64,000 nt of DNA from Clostridia bacterium (lineage in GTDB: Bacteria; Bacillota; Clostridia; Christensenellales; Borkfalkiaceae). The translations under genes and the position numbers were made by a program. Every line of letters begins with the position of its first letter. The stretch's first letter is position 1. Where the stretch lies: contig CAAGME010000011.1 of assembly GCA_900770945.1 (NCBI GenBank), positions 1 through 64,000 on the forward strand, in the 5' to 3' direction. Below are positions 17,581-26,274 of the stretch, piece by piece. The notes under the pieces were generated by a model. It was not told where the DNA came from, ran no database searches, and saw nothing but the letters and a program-made list of their open reading frames with translations.

Positions 17581-18870
17581 TTACTTTATGCAAAGTTCGT
17601 AAAGCGCGTCCTTATACACGTCGAACATAACGCCGAGCGTGGAAAGCGTTACGTATTCGTTGGGCTGATGGATAGAATCGGCTTCTTCGCCGATAGCCGG
17701 TCCGAAAGCAACTCCGCATTTTAATGCGCGCGCATACGTTCCGCCGCCTATGGCAATAGGTTCTTCCTTTTTACCGGAATACTTTTCCCACACCTTTGAA
17801 AGCGTTGTTACGAGTTTGCCTTTTTTGTCGTTATAAAGCGGCGCCTGATAAGACAAAACTTCAAAATTGCCGATTTTTGCAAGCGATTTTTCAATTGTTT
17901 CACGGGAAACGGTCGCAGGATAGCGTATGTCGGTAACATAATAAACATGCGTATCGTCGGTCGATAAAACGTCGGGGGAAAACGTAAGTTTGCCCGTTTC
18001 GTCCTCAAAATCTTCAACTCCGGCTCTTTTAACGAACATTCCGTCGTAAACGCCTTTTTCGATATATCCGCCGTCTTCGAGAAACGCCGTCAGCTTTTTA
18101 AGCGCATTCAAGCCCTTTTCCGGCGTTGAGCCGTGCGCCGCCTTGCCGAAGCTTTCTGCCTTGATTTTGCCGCCGTTGCCGTCCGCTAAGACCTTTAATC
18201 CGTGCTTTTCGGCAAGGTCCTTGTCTAAATTCTCCGCGGCAAAGCAAGCGTAATCGCACACGACGTTCGCCGCGGTGCCGCCGCAAGCCGTAAACGGTTT
18301 AAGCTTTTTAAAAGCGTATTTTATATGCAGAATGCCTTTCTCCGCATAGATAACGGGGAAGTCCGCGTCGGGCGAAATGCCCTCTTCCGGCATAACGGCG
18401 ACTTCGTTGTAATGCTTGATGCAACCCCAGCCGCTCTCCTCGTTGCAGCCTAAGATAAGCTTAATCTGCCTTTTGGGCTTAAACCCCTCTTCTTTGAGCG
18501 CGTACATTGCGAATAACACGCTTATAGCCGCGCTTTTGTCGTCAAGCGCGCCGCGGCAGAACAGCTTTCCGTCTTTAACGGTCGGCGTAAACGGGTCGGT
18601 TTCCCATGCGGAAAGGCTGCCCGCCGGAACAACGTCGAGATGGCAAAGAATGCCGAACGGCTTGCCTTCGCCCCAAATTACTTCCCCGATATAATTGTCG
18701 TAATTCTTCGTTTCAAACCCTAACTCCTCGGCAATCGAAAGAGTAACGTCGAGAGCTTTTTTCACGTCCTCGCCAAAAGGCGCGTCCGCCGTAGCTTTTC
18801 CTTGAACGCTCGGCACCTCAAGCACCTTAAAAAGCGCGGTTTCGAACTTGTTTTTCAACTCTTTATTCAT
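17581..18870 (-). CDS. pepV: Sapep/PepV-family metal-dependent dipeptidase
   Basis: 429 residues, an M20-family cytoplasmic dipeptidase. Metal-site landmarks are GILCHLDVVPAG, GALDDKSAAI (bridging Asp), CNEESGWGCIKHY (catalytic Glu and metal Glu) and SPDADFPVIYAEKG. A C-terminal His is in DSIHQPNEY. The large lid domain lies between. It completes breakdown of imported peptides. A promoter sits divergent from radC; ogt follows closely. Confidence 0.93.
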   Translation of the reverse strand: MNKELKNKFETALFKVLEVPSVQGKATADAPFGEDVKKALDVTLSIAEELGFETKNYDNYIGEVIWGEGKPFGILCHLDVVPAGSLSAWETDPFTPTVKDGKLFCRGALDDKSAAISVLFAMYALKEEGFKPKRQIKLILGCNEESGWGCIKHYNEVAVMPEEGISPDADFPVIYAEKGILHIKYAFKKLKPFTACGGTAANVVCDYACFAAENLDKDLAEKHGLKVLADGNGGKIKAESFGKAAHGSTPEKGLNALKKLTAFLEDGGYIEKGVYDGMFVKRAGVEDFEDETGKLTFSPDVLSTDDTHVYYVTDIRYPATVSRETIEKSLAKIGNFEVLSYQAPLYNDKKGKLVTTLSKVWEKYSGKKEEPIAIGGGTYARALKCGVAFGPAIGEEADSIHQPNEYVTLSTLGVMFDVYKDALYELCIK

Positions 18871-18915
18871 TTTTTTTAATTACCTCGCAAAAAATTTAAT
18901 ATTTCCGTCAGATAT

Positions 18916-18944
18916 ATTATACACTTTTTTGAAAATATGGTAAA
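18916..18944 (-). promoter_or_regulatory. pepV promoter
   Basis: On the minus strand: TTTACC (18939-18944), 17 nt, TATAAT (18916-18921), about 46 nt before the pepV start. A plus-strand promoter for radC must lie in the same 110 bp but I see only a weak TTGAAA/TATACT pair with a short spacer. Confidence 0.65.
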
Positions 18945-18981
18945 ATGATTATACTTAATTTTTCTCGACGGGCATAAAAAA

Positions 18982-19680
18982 ATGCATGAAGATCATCGCA
19001 AAAGGTTGAGAGCTAAGCTCGCGCTTGACGAAAACGCGATAAACGAGTATGAAGCTCTCGAATTATTACTGTTCACCGCCTTGCCTCGCGTCAACACCAA
19101 CGGCATCGCGCACAGGCTAATCAACGAATTCGGTTCTATCGAAGGCGTTCTTTCCGCTCCGATAGAAAGCTTGAAGCAAATTGAGGGCATAGGAGAAGCC
19201 GCGGCGGCGTTTTTAGCGACGATAGGCTTAATCACGAGAAAGTACGCCACGCCTTGCGATACCATTCCGCTCGACTTCGATTTTCAGTCCGCGCGCCAGC
19301 CGCTTATCGACGAATTTTCGCGCTTCAAACAGGAAGTGTTCTTGATTCTCTTTTTAAACCGCAGACAAAAGATTGTCGCAAAACGGTTTATTACGGGGCA
19401 TAAGGCCGACAAAGTGGACATAGACCTGAACGAATTCACTTCTATGATCGTCGCTCAAAAACCTGCGTTCGTAGTGTTCGTTCACAACCATTTGAGCGGC
19501 AACGTTCACCCGAGTCAGGCAGACGACCGCGCCACCGAAAAAATGTACATTGTTCTTGCGCTCAATAACGTGGAACTTCTCGACCATATTATCGTAAGCA
19601 AAAATTCCGCTTACAGCTATTATTATAACGACGACAGATTGAATTTGATTAAACAAAGGGCTTTGGAAGCTCTTTCTTAA
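18982..19680 (+). CDS. radC: RadC-family JAB/MPN-domain protein
   Basis: 232 residues. An N-terminal helix-hairpin-helix-like part (LKQIEGIGEAAAAFL) leads to the JAB/MPN domain. That domain has the metal motif HNHLSGNVHPSQAD; the family norm is HNHPSG, so Pro is replaced by Leu. The molecular role of RadC proteins is still uncertain despite the DNA repair name. No strong ribosome binding site precedes the ATG. gltX starts 10 bp after the stop, so the two are probably co-transcribed. Confidence 0.88.
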   Translation: MHEDHRKRLRAKLALDENAINEYEALELLLFTALPRVNTNGIAHRLINEFGSIEGVLSAPIESLKQIEGIGEAAAAFLATIGLITRKYATPCDTIPLDFDFQSARQPLIDEFSRFKQEVFLILFLNRRQKIVAKRFITGHKADKVDIDLNEFTSMIVAQKPAFVVFVHNHLSGNVHPSQADDRATEKMYIVLALNNVELLDHIIVSKNSAYSYYYNDDRLNLIKQRALEALS

Positions 19681-19690
19681 GGAGTATATC

Positions 19691-21133
19691 ATGGAAAACA
19701 TAGTGAGAACGCGTTTTGCGCCCAGCCCCACGGGCTTTATGCACCTCGGCGGAATGAGAACGGCTTTATACTGCTACCTCTACGCAAAAGCGCATAACGG
19801 AAAATTCGTTTTGAGAATCGAGGACACCGACCAGGAAAGATTCGTCGAAGGCGCGACCGAAGTTATTTATTCGTCTTTAAAAGAAGGCGGCATGACTTAC
19901 GACGAGGGTCCGGACGTAGGCGGCGATTACGGTCCTTACGTTCAGAGTCAAAGAAAAGACATTTACTTAAAATACGCGAAAGAACTCATTGAAAAGGGTG
20001 GCGCGTACTACTGCTTCTGCACGAAAGAACGCATCGAGTCCTTGCGCGACGAGAACGGTAACGTTCGTTACGACAAACACTGTCTACACCTTTCTAAGGA
20101 AGAAGTCGAAAGCCGCTTAGCCGCGGGCGAGCCGTACGTTATCCGCCAGAATATTCCCGAACACGGCGTCGGCGAGTACGAGGACGCCATTTACGGGCAT
20201 ATCTCCGTCGACTATTCCGAGCTTGAAGACGGCGTGCTGATAAAATCCGACGGCATGCCGACGTATAACTTTGCAAACGTCGTTGACGACCACCTTATGC
20301 ACATAACCCACGTTATCCGCGGCACGGAATATCTTTCTTCCACGCCGAAGTATAACCTTATGTACGATGCGTTCGGTTGGGAACGCCCCGTTTACATTCA
20401 CCTCCCGCCTATCATGAAAGACGCTACGAGAAAACTCTCCAAGCGTTACGGCGACGCTAACTTCGACGATTTCGTGTCGAAAGGTTACGTTCCCGAAGCG
20501 ATAATAAACTATATCGCGCTTTTAGGGTGGTGCCCCAAAGATAACAGCGAAAAAATGACTATGAGCGAAATGATTGAAAAATTCTCGCTCGACGGCGTTT
20601 CCAAATCGCCCGCTATCTTCGATGATGCAAAGTGCCGCTGGCTCAACGGCGAATACTTAAAAGCCATGACCGACGAGGAATTTTTGAAAGTTGCCCTTCC
20701 TTTTATCAAAAAATCCAAGGCTTACGGCAAATACGACGATATGCTCCTTGCCCGCCTTATGAAAACCCGCGTCGAAATTTTAAGCGAAATCCCCGAAAAA
20801 ATAGACTTTTTGGAAGAATTCGGCGAGTACGACCCGCAACTTTTCTGCCACAAGAAAATGAAAACGGACGAAAGCTTGGCAAAAACCGTTCTTCCTATGA
20901 TAAGAGAAACGCTTGAAAAGCTCCCCTCGTTTACTCACGACGCTATCCACGATTCGCTCATCGCTTTAGCGACCGAAAAGGGCTACAAAAACGGGCAGAT
21001 ACTCTGGACGGCGCGCGTCGCGCTCACCGGCAAGGACGTCACCCCGGGCGGCGCAGTCGAAATGGCTGAACTTTTAGGCAAAGACCGCTCGCTCGAAAGA
21101 ATAGACTTTTCTTTAGCTCTCTTAAACAAATAA
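19691..21133 (+). CDS. gltX: Glutamyl-tRNA synthetase
   Basis: 480 residues. A class I synthetase that charges tRNA-Glu, possibly also tRNA-Gln if a GatCAB pathway exists. The N-terminal RFAPSPTGFMHLGGMRTAL holds the HIGH-type motif (HLGG); the KMSKS-type loop is KLSKRYGD (about 247). IEDTDQERFVE and the C-terminal anticodon-binding helices are present, and length is normal. AAGGAG lies just before the start and overlaps the end region of radC. Confidence 0.96.
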   Translation: MENIVRTRFAPSPTGFMHLGGMRTALYCYLYAKAHNGKFVLRIEDTDQERFVEGATEVIYSSLKEGGMTYDEGPDVGGDYGPYVQSQRKDIYLKYAKELIEKGGAYYCFCTKERIESLRDENGNVRYDKHCLHLSKEEVESRLAAGEPYVIRQNIPEHGVGEYEDAIYGHISVDYSELEDGVLIKSDGMPTYNFANVVDDHLMHITHVIRGTEYLSSTPKYNLMYDAFGWERPVYIHLPPIMKDATRKLSKRYGDANFDDFVSKGYVPEAIINYIALLGWCPKDNSEKMTMSEMIEKFSLDGVSKSPAIFDDAKCRWLNGEYLKAMTDEEFLKVALPFIKKSKAYGKYDDMLLARLMKTRVEILSEIPEKIDFLEEFGEYDPQLFCHKKMKTDESLAKTVLPMIRETLEKLPSFTHDAIHDSLIALATEKGYKNGQILWTARVALTGKDVTPGGAVEMAELLGKDRSLERIDFSLALLNK

Positions 21134-21149
21134 TCCGATTGTAATTTTT

Positions 21150-21182
21150 CGCCGACTAAGTTTAGTTAGTCGGCGTTTTTTT
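21150..21182 (+). terminator. gltX terminator
   Basis: CGCCGACTA/TTAGTCGGCG stem followed by seven T residues. Confidence 0.9.
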
Positions 21183-21232
21183 GTAAAAGAAAACCCGCCG
21201 CGAACAACTGCCGTGACGGGTTAAAAGTTCGA

Positions 21233-21616
21233 TTATTTCTTTCTGTTTCCGTTCTCGTCGAAAGTTTTCTTCAACGCGCTTTCGGTAGGGATTATAGAAC
21301 ACATTAAAACCAAAAGTTGCACACCCAAGATAACAATGCTTGCGATACTCTCGGCGTTTTCGTTTTTATTCGCCGTGAAAGTAAAGAACGAAGCCGTGCC
21401 GACGACAAGTAGCACGGTTCCGCAAACGAGCCATATTTTGCCGATAAGCTTATGCGCGAATTTCCAAGTGTCCTCGTTTTTCATAGACCTTGCCGTGCGA
21501 TACCCGAACACGTAATTTATCTTTTTCGGCGCGCGTTTCATAAAGTACGCCCCGAACCCGACCATAACCGCAGGGATAAGCAAAAGCATAATAAACAAAA
21601 AAATCTTATACCCCAT
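21233..21616 (-). CDS. SdpI-family small membrane protein
   Basis: 127 residues with three membrane helices (about 4-23, 58-78, 88-110). The loop FGYRTARSMKNEDTWKFAHK is the hallmark of the SdpI C-terminal domain, found in immunity protein SdpI and many small homologues. No toxin partner is adjacent, so a role in immunity is only a family association. The ribosome binding site is GAGGTGAT. Confidence 0.82.
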   Translation of the reverse strand: MGYKIFLFIMLLLIPAVMVGFGAYFMKRAPKKINYVFGYRTARSMKNEDTWKFAHKLIGKIWLVCGTVLLVVGTASFFTFTANKNENAESIASIVILGVQLLVLMCSIIPTESALKKTFDENGNRKK

Positions 21617-21660
21617 ATAATCACCTCTCGTTTGTATTCTACCACAACCGTTTCAGAAAG

Positions 21661-21733
21661 TCAAGCTATAACGCGATTATCGCGTGTTTTTGAGTATGAG
21701 AAAAGGCTATCGCCGCTAAAGGCGATAGCCAAT
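21661..21733. repeat. Dispersed element: palindromic motif plus terminator hairpin (copy 1)
   Basis: The motif GCTATAACGCGATTATCGCG (21665-21684) is followed by a hairpin GGCTATCGCC/GGCGATAGCC at about 21708-21730. The same pair, about 68 bp in all, recurs in opposite orientation at 37586-37665. Here it sits just after the minus-strand SdpI gene start and upstream of the jag end, and could terminate rightward transcription. Confidence 0.75.
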
Positions 21734-21744
21734 AAAACTTTTTT

Positions 21745-22602
21745 TTACTCTTCTGTTTTTTCTTCTTTAGCGGTAGCCTTAAGGCTGTTGCCTAAAAACA
21801 CTCCGCCGCCAAACCCTGCTTTCTTGGGTGCGCGCTTTTCGCCGTTTCTATCTCCCTTGTCGAACTTGCCGCCGCGGCGATTGTTTCTATCAAATCTGCC
21901 GCCCGAGCGCTTGTCGAACTTGCCGTTTTTGTCAAAGCGTTTTTCTCTGAACGGCTTTTTGTCGGGAGCTTTGGTCGGGTCGTAGTTATCGGGAATAATA
22001 GCGACGTATCTCGTCGGCTCTTTGCCTTCGGACATCGTTTTTACGCCTTCATAGTTCATTAAAGCCGCGTGAATGATACGGCGTTCGTACGGGTTCATCG
22101 GTTCAAGACAAATCTTTCTGCCCGTTTTAACGGCTTTAGCGGCGAGTTTGTTGGCAAGGTAAACGAGGGTTTTTTCTCTCTTGTCCCTGTACCCTTCGCA
22201 ATCCACGACAACGCGGATATATTTTTCCTTTTCGGTGTTGTAAACCGCGCCGGCAAGGCACTGAATGGAATCGAGAACTTCTCCGCGATAACCGATGAGA
22301 GCGGAAGAATCGACAGCGGTAAGATTAAAAACCGCTCTTTCTTCGTTTTCTTCGGTAAGCTCGACCGCAGTGTTAACGTTCATAATCTTTAAAAGACCGC
22401 TGAGAAAATCAACTACGGCGTCCGCGTCGGACTTCTTTTTTTGTACCGTAACTTTTGCGGGCTTTGCACCGATACCGAAAAGACCGCCTTTTACCGGTTC
22501 TTCGATAACCTTTACTTCGGCTTCTTCAAGGGTGATGCCTAATTCGCTCAGACCCTTAGCAACGGCTTCGTCCACCGTTTTTGCCGTAAATTCGTTTGAC
22601 AT
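21745..22602 (-). CDS. jag: RNA-binding protein Jag (KhpB)
   Basis: 285 residues. Order: Jag_N (about 3-50), KH domain (about 75-150, with GYRGEVLDSIQ), R3H domain (about 150-215, with PMNPYERRIIHAAL), then an unusually basic glycine/arginine/phenylalanine tail (about 225-280) of KFDKRSGG-like phrases. Jag binds RNA as a partner of KhpA and affects cell division and cell length in Gram-positives. The conserved place after yidC is kept. I use the ATG at 22602 with GGAGGAAT upstream rather than an upstream frame start at 22635 that overlaps yidC. Confidence 0.93.
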   Translation of the reverse strand: MSNEFTAKTVDEAVAKGLSELGITLEEAEVKVIEEPVKGGLFGIGAKPAKVTVQKKKSDADAVVDFLSGLLKIMNVNTAVELTEENEERAVFNLTAVDSSALIGYRGEVLDSIQCLAGAVYNTEKEKYIRVVVDCEGYRDKREKTLVYLANKLAAKAVKTGRKICLEPMNPYERRIIHAALMNYEGVKTMSEGKEPTRYVAIIPDNYDPTKAPDKKPFREKRFDKNGKFDKRSGGRFDRNNRRGGKFDKGDRNGEKRAPKKAGFGGGVFLGNSLKATAKEEKTEE

Positions 22603-22638
22603 ATATTCCTCCGTCATATCCCGTAACCCGGGCATAAA

Positions 22639-24126
22639 TTATTTTTTTGTTTTTTCTTTGTCTTGGTTTTCTTTGTCTTGGTCGATTTTTTTAGCAAAAC
22701 TTATTCTTTTGTCGTTTTGCAATCTTTCCTGCTCGACTTTTTTAGCGAAACTTGCTTCGACTATCTTGTTTATTATGAGGGTAGAAAGCGTGGAAACCAC
22801 GGAACTGACTATCATGTAAAGAGAGAAAGAAGCCGTGTAAATGAATGCGAAAACGCCGAACATAATAGGCATCATCCACATCATCATTTTCGACGTTGAA
22901 GCGGCGGTGCCGTCTACCGATTGAAGCTCTAACTGCGGCTTTTGCATTTTTTGCATGATAAGCTGCGATAAAAGCATTATTCCGATAGATAAAACAACGA
23001 GTATCATGTATCCGTTAGGCTCGGTTTTTTCTTTCGTTAAGTCAGCGGTTATTTCTTCAAAGTAGCCTTGGTTAACGTTTTCAAACGCGCCGTCGAGACT
23101 CTTATAAAAGTCGTAATCTTTCAAGCTCGGTTGAACGGGGTGCTTCCACGGTAAGTCCGGAACCCACAAGTTTTTGACCCACAAAAACGAAGGTCTGTTA
23201 GCCTCGTAGGACTCCTTAGCCGCCGTTCTCGCCGCCGATTTAACCGTGGTAGTCATATACCTTTCGCTTAAAAATTGAACGATTTTTTCGGAAACCTCGG
23301 CTTTTATTTCGTCCACCGTTTTATCGTCGTTATACGCTTTTGTGTTCAGCTTGTAATTACCGTCTAAGAAAAGAATTTCGCAAGTCTTTTCGTCCGTGCC
23401 GATTTTTATGCCCGTTAAGCCCTCTTTGACGAGCTTGTCCGCAAGCTTACAAAGCTTTTCTTCGTTATTTGAAAAATATGTTGCGGCGTAAGCGTTTTCG
23501 GCACTGTTTGTTTTTACGATTTCGGCGTCTCTCGCTTCCTTAAAAACATCTTCCGTATCGTAAACCTTCTGCTCGCTCAGATAGTATCTGACAAGCGTTG
23601 TTTCGCCGTCTTTTTCCTCTACCTTAACTAAAACCCCGTCAGGGTGATCTTCGTCTATGACAAATTCCTGAAACTTATCGGAATAAGCTTTTGCCATTCC
23701 GTTTATCATGTTGAGGTTTGTATAGTTAGAGTAGTTGGAAAACTGATTGATTACGATAATGAATATTACGAGAGTAACAAGGGTCGGAAGGCATGTAGAG
23801 AGCATACCGTAACCTTGTTTTTTATAAATCGCCTGCACTTTTTGGTTGTAAAGTGCCTGATTGTTTGCGTATTGGCGTTGAAGTTTTTCAAGCTCGGGAC
23901 GCATTTTTTCCATTTTAAGCGCGTTCTTTTTGGTTGAAATTCGCGAATAAATATCGAAAGGAAGCGTTACGGCTTTTAAAATGAGCGTAAACAAAATTAT
24001 ACCTACGCCTATAGAAGAACAACCTTCTATCAACGCTTTGATAAGCCTGCCGAGCCACCCGAGCGTATACGGAGAGCCGAAGCTTTCGAAAACGTTTACG
24101 AAAACCGATAATAAGTTTGATGACAT
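22639..24126 (-). CDS. yidC: Membrane protein insertase YidC/Oxa1 with a large external loop
   Basis: 495 residues. The Oxa1 core is present: first helix near GVGIILFTLILKAVTLPFDI, the cytoplasmic helical hairpin KMEKMRPELEKLQRQYANNQ, a second helix near TLVTLVIFIIVINQF, and three C-terminal helices (YMILVVLSIGIMLLSQLI; MMMWMMPIMFGVFAFIY; LYMIVSSVVSTLSTLII). Gram-positive homologues are usually 250-330 residues. Here about 220 residues are inserted between the second and third helices, on the external side. There is no lipobox, unlike SpoIIIJ. The tail is Lys/Asp/Glu rich. The ATG at 24126 follows AAAGGGGA. It helps Sec-dependent and independent proteins enter the membrane. Confidence 0.93.
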   Translation of the reverse strand: MSSNLLSVFVNVFESFGSPYTLGWLGRLIKALIEGCSSIGVGIILFTLILKAVTLPFDIYSRISTKKNALKMEKMRPELEKLQRQYANNQALYNQKVQAIYKKQGYGMLSTCLPTLVTLVIFIIVINQFSNYSNYTNLNMINGMAKAYSDKFQEFVIDEDHPDGVLVKVEEKDGETTLVRYYLSEQKVYDTEDVFKEARDAEIVKTNSAENAYAATYFSNNEEKLCKLADKLVKEGLTGIKIGTDEKTCEILFLDGNYKLNTKAYNDDKTVDEIKAEVSEKIVQFLSERYMTTTVKSAARTAAKESYEANRPSFLWVKNLWVPDLPWKHPVQPSLKDYDFYKSLDGAFENVNQGYFEEITADLTKEKTEPNGYMILVVLSIGIMLLSQLIMQKMQKPQLELQSVDGTAASTSKMMMWMMPIMFGVFAFIYTASFSLYMIVSSVVSTLSTLIINKIVEASFAKKVEQERLQNDKRISFAKKIDQDKENQDKEKTKK

Positions 24127-24275
24127 TGTAGTCCCCTTTACTGAATTAAAAAAGCGAGCAAAAAACACTCTCACCCGCCTGAAAAATTATTTTACCGTTA
24201 CCGATTAAGGTAACACGAATTTAACTGAAATCTATAATAAGGAAAAATGAAAAGGAAAAGATTTGTTTTCGTGTA

Positions 24276-24524
24276 TCATATCAGCCACTTTAATACGCTC
24301 TTTTTATCGGGAACGGGGTCAAAACCGCCGCTCGACAACGGATTACAGCGTAATAATCTACGGAAAATAAGGAAAATCGCATAAAAAAACCCGTGTTTTA
24401 ATAATGCTTCCAACGCATACGCGCTGCAAGTGGGGGTGTATATGCAACTCGTGGGAAGAGATGAGGAAATATTCTTTCGATAAAACTTCACGAGCCTTAT
24501 TAAAAGCTTATTCAATATTCTCAT
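24276..24524 (-). CDS. yidD: Membrane protein insertion efficiency factor YidD
   Basis: 82 residues, normal length. The family pattern FYRKNISSSLPTSCIYTPTC, then SAYALEALLKHG and RRLLRCNPLSSGGFDPVP is complete. It is membrane-associated and assists YidC. It overlaps the end of rnpA by 17 nt and has about 150 bp to yidC. Confidence 0.95.
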   Translation of the reverse strand: MRILNKLLIRLVKFYRKNISSSLPTSCIYTPTCSAYALEALLKHGFFYAIFLIFRRLLRCNPLSSGGFDPVPDKKSVLKWLI

Positions 24525-24846
24525 CGATAAGATTTTCTTTTTTCAGCATTGATTCGACGGATTTTAAAAAATCAGAATAACTATATTCGTCCATAACTTT
24601 CGGGACGAACACAATATTGACGGGCTTGACTATGCTTTTAATTAAAGGAATATAGGCGGCTCTTATCAGCCTTTTTATTCTGTTTCTCGTGACGGCGTTA
24701 CCGTGTTTTTTTCCTACGGTTATACCGATTTTTACTTCTCCGCGTTGCTTTTCTACATAATACATGGCAAGCTCTCTGCGGTAAGCCCTTTTTCCTTTTT
24801 TAAAACATGCGTCGAAATCACGCTTTCTTTTTAATCTGTGTTCCAA
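24508..24846 (-). CDS. rnpA: Ribonuclease P protein component
   Basis: 112 residues. The protein subunit of RNase P supports tRNA 5' maturation. The RNR motif is in KKHGNAVTRNRIKRLIR, and the N-terminal RLKRKRDF is typical. It lies directly downstream of rpmH, the conserved order, and overlaps yidD at its 3' end. Confidence 0.96.
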   Translation of the reverse strand: MEHRLKRKRDFDACFKKGKRAYRRELAMYYVEKQRGEVKIGITVGKKHGNAVTRNRIKRLIRAAYIPLIKSIVKPVNIVFVPKVMDEYSYSDFLKSVESMLKKENLIDENIE

Positions 24847-24855
24847 CTTTACGCC

Positions 24856-24990
24856 TTACGCGGACAGTTTGTGACGACCTTTGGCTCTTCTTCTTTTTAA
24901 AACGTTTCTGCCGTTTTTAGTAGACATTCTGTTTCTGAAACCGTGTACTTTGCTTCTCTGTCTTTTCTTGGGTTGATAAGTTCTTTTCAT
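24856..24990 (-). CDS. rpmH: Ribosomal protein bL34
   Basis: 44 residues beginning MKRTYQPKKRQRSKVHGFR and ending in a run of Arg/Lys (RRRAKGRHKLSA), the standard bL34 sequence and length. CGGAGT lies before the ATG. It is the first gene of the rpmH-rnpA-yidD-yidC-jag operon and has a near-consensus promoter. Confidence 0.98.
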   Translation of the reverse strand: MKRTYQPKKRQRSKVHGFRNRMSTKNGRNVLKRRRAKGRHKLSA

Positions 24991-25058
24991 AATATACTCC
25001 GTTTGTTTTCACTTGAAAACTTTTAATTTAATTTTTCGGCAATCAAAGTTGCCCGATA

Positions 25059-25087
25059 ATTCTAATAGAATTTTTGTTTTTTGTCAA
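25059..25087 (-). promoter_or_regulatory. rpmH operon promoter
   Basis: On the minus strand: TTGACA (25082-25087), 17 nt, TAGAAT (25059-25064), about 65 nt before rpmH. It separates the operon from dnaN, which is transcribed in the same direction. Confidence 0.85.
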
Positions 25088-25170
25088 CTTATTTTGTATT
25101 TATTTTTATTAAATTTGTCTTTTTAACCTTTCAAACTCTTAAAAATCGTTTTTTTTGGTTCTTTTAGCCG

Positions 25171-26274
25171 TTATTGGCTTATTCTCACCGGCAAAATAAG
25201 GTAAAGATAATCGTCGTCCGAATTAGGCTTTATAACGCACGGCGCGATGGAAGTGTTAAGGTTAAAGTTTACGAATTCGTCGTCTATAACTCTCAAGCAA
25301 TCGATAAGATATCTCGAGTTAAAAGCTATGTTCACATCCTTTCCTTCCAAATTGATAAGCACCTGTTCTTTAACGTTGCCCATTTCGGAATCGGAAGATA
25401 CGTCTACGCAATTTTCGTGAATATCGAACTTTACGATATTTTTCATAACTTTTGCCATAACCGAAGCCCTTTCTATGGAAGAAAGAAGGCTTGCTTTGTT
25501 TACCTTAAAAACGGTAACGTAACTTGACGGTACTATTCTCTTGTAGTCTATATACTCTCCCTCTAAAAGCCTCGTTACGAAAACTGTGTTGTCTATATCT
25601 ATTAAAAGCGAATTGTCCTGAATTATAACGGTAACGTATTCTTCGTCATGTTCTATGAGTCTTGTTATTTCAACTAAAGCGCGAGCGGGAACGATGGCTT
25701 TAACGTTGCCCGTCGATTCTCTTACGTTCTTTTTACATACGGCAAGGCGGAACCCGTCGAGAGCGACGCAAGTAAGAGTTTCCCCTTCGAGTTCAAGTAA
25801 GCACCCTTTTAAGATAGGTCTGCTGTCGTCCTGCGAACAGGCAAAGCTGGTTTTGTTGATAACGTCCTTAAAAGCCTTTTGCTTAATTACGAAAGAATTA
25901 AGGTTAAAATCTTTTTTAATTATAGGATACTGCTCCGCGCTTTGAGCCTGAAGATAAGTTTCGCTGCCGGAATAAACTATTTTCATTCTTCCGTCTTCCG
26001 TAACGTTAAGCTCGATTTCGTCCTCGTCTTCGAGTTTTTTAACGAATTCGGCAAAAAGTCTGCCTGGAACGACGACGCTTCCTTCCATAAACGTTTCGCA
26101 AGAGATAGTCTTTTCGATAGCTATCTCCATATCCGTTGCGGTAAGGGTAAGCTCGTCCCCCTTACAATTGAGTTTTATACCTTCAAGCAAGCTGTTAGGT
26201 GATTTTTGACTGACCGCCTTTACAACTTTATTGACTGCATTCGATAAATCTATTCCTTTTACAATCGTCTTCAT
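25171..26274 (-). CDS. dnaN: DNA polymerase III beta subunit (sliding clamp)
   Basis: 367 residues, the normal length, made of three similar clamp domains. It begins MKTIVKGIDLSNAVNKVVKA and ends with the usual SIAPCVIKPN...YLILPVRI. The clamp tethers the replicative polymerase to DNA. The ATG at 26274 has AAGGTG upstream; a GTG nine bases earlier overlaps that site. The gene usually follows dnaA, but no dnaA is found here; instead the DnaA-box region lies directly upstream and rpmH directly downstream on the same strand. Confidence 0.97.
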   Translation of the reverse strand: MKTIVKGIDLSNAVNKVVKAVSQKSPNSLLEGIKLNCKGDELTLTATDMEIAIEKTISCETFMEGSVVVPGRLFAEFVKKLEDEDEIELNVTEDGRMKIVYSGSETYLQAQSAEQYPIIKKDFNLNSFVIKQKAFKDVINKTSFACSQDDSRPILKGCLLELEGETLTCVALDGFRLAVCKKNVRESTGNVKAIVPARALVEITRLIEHDEEYVTVIIQDNSLLIDIDNTVFVTRLLEGEYIDYKRIVPSSYVTVFKVNKASLLSSIERASVMAKVMKNIVKFDIHENCVDVSSDSEMGNVKEQVLINLEGKDVNIAFNSRYLIDCLRVIDDEFVNFNLNTSIAPCVIKPNSDDDYLYLILPVRISQ

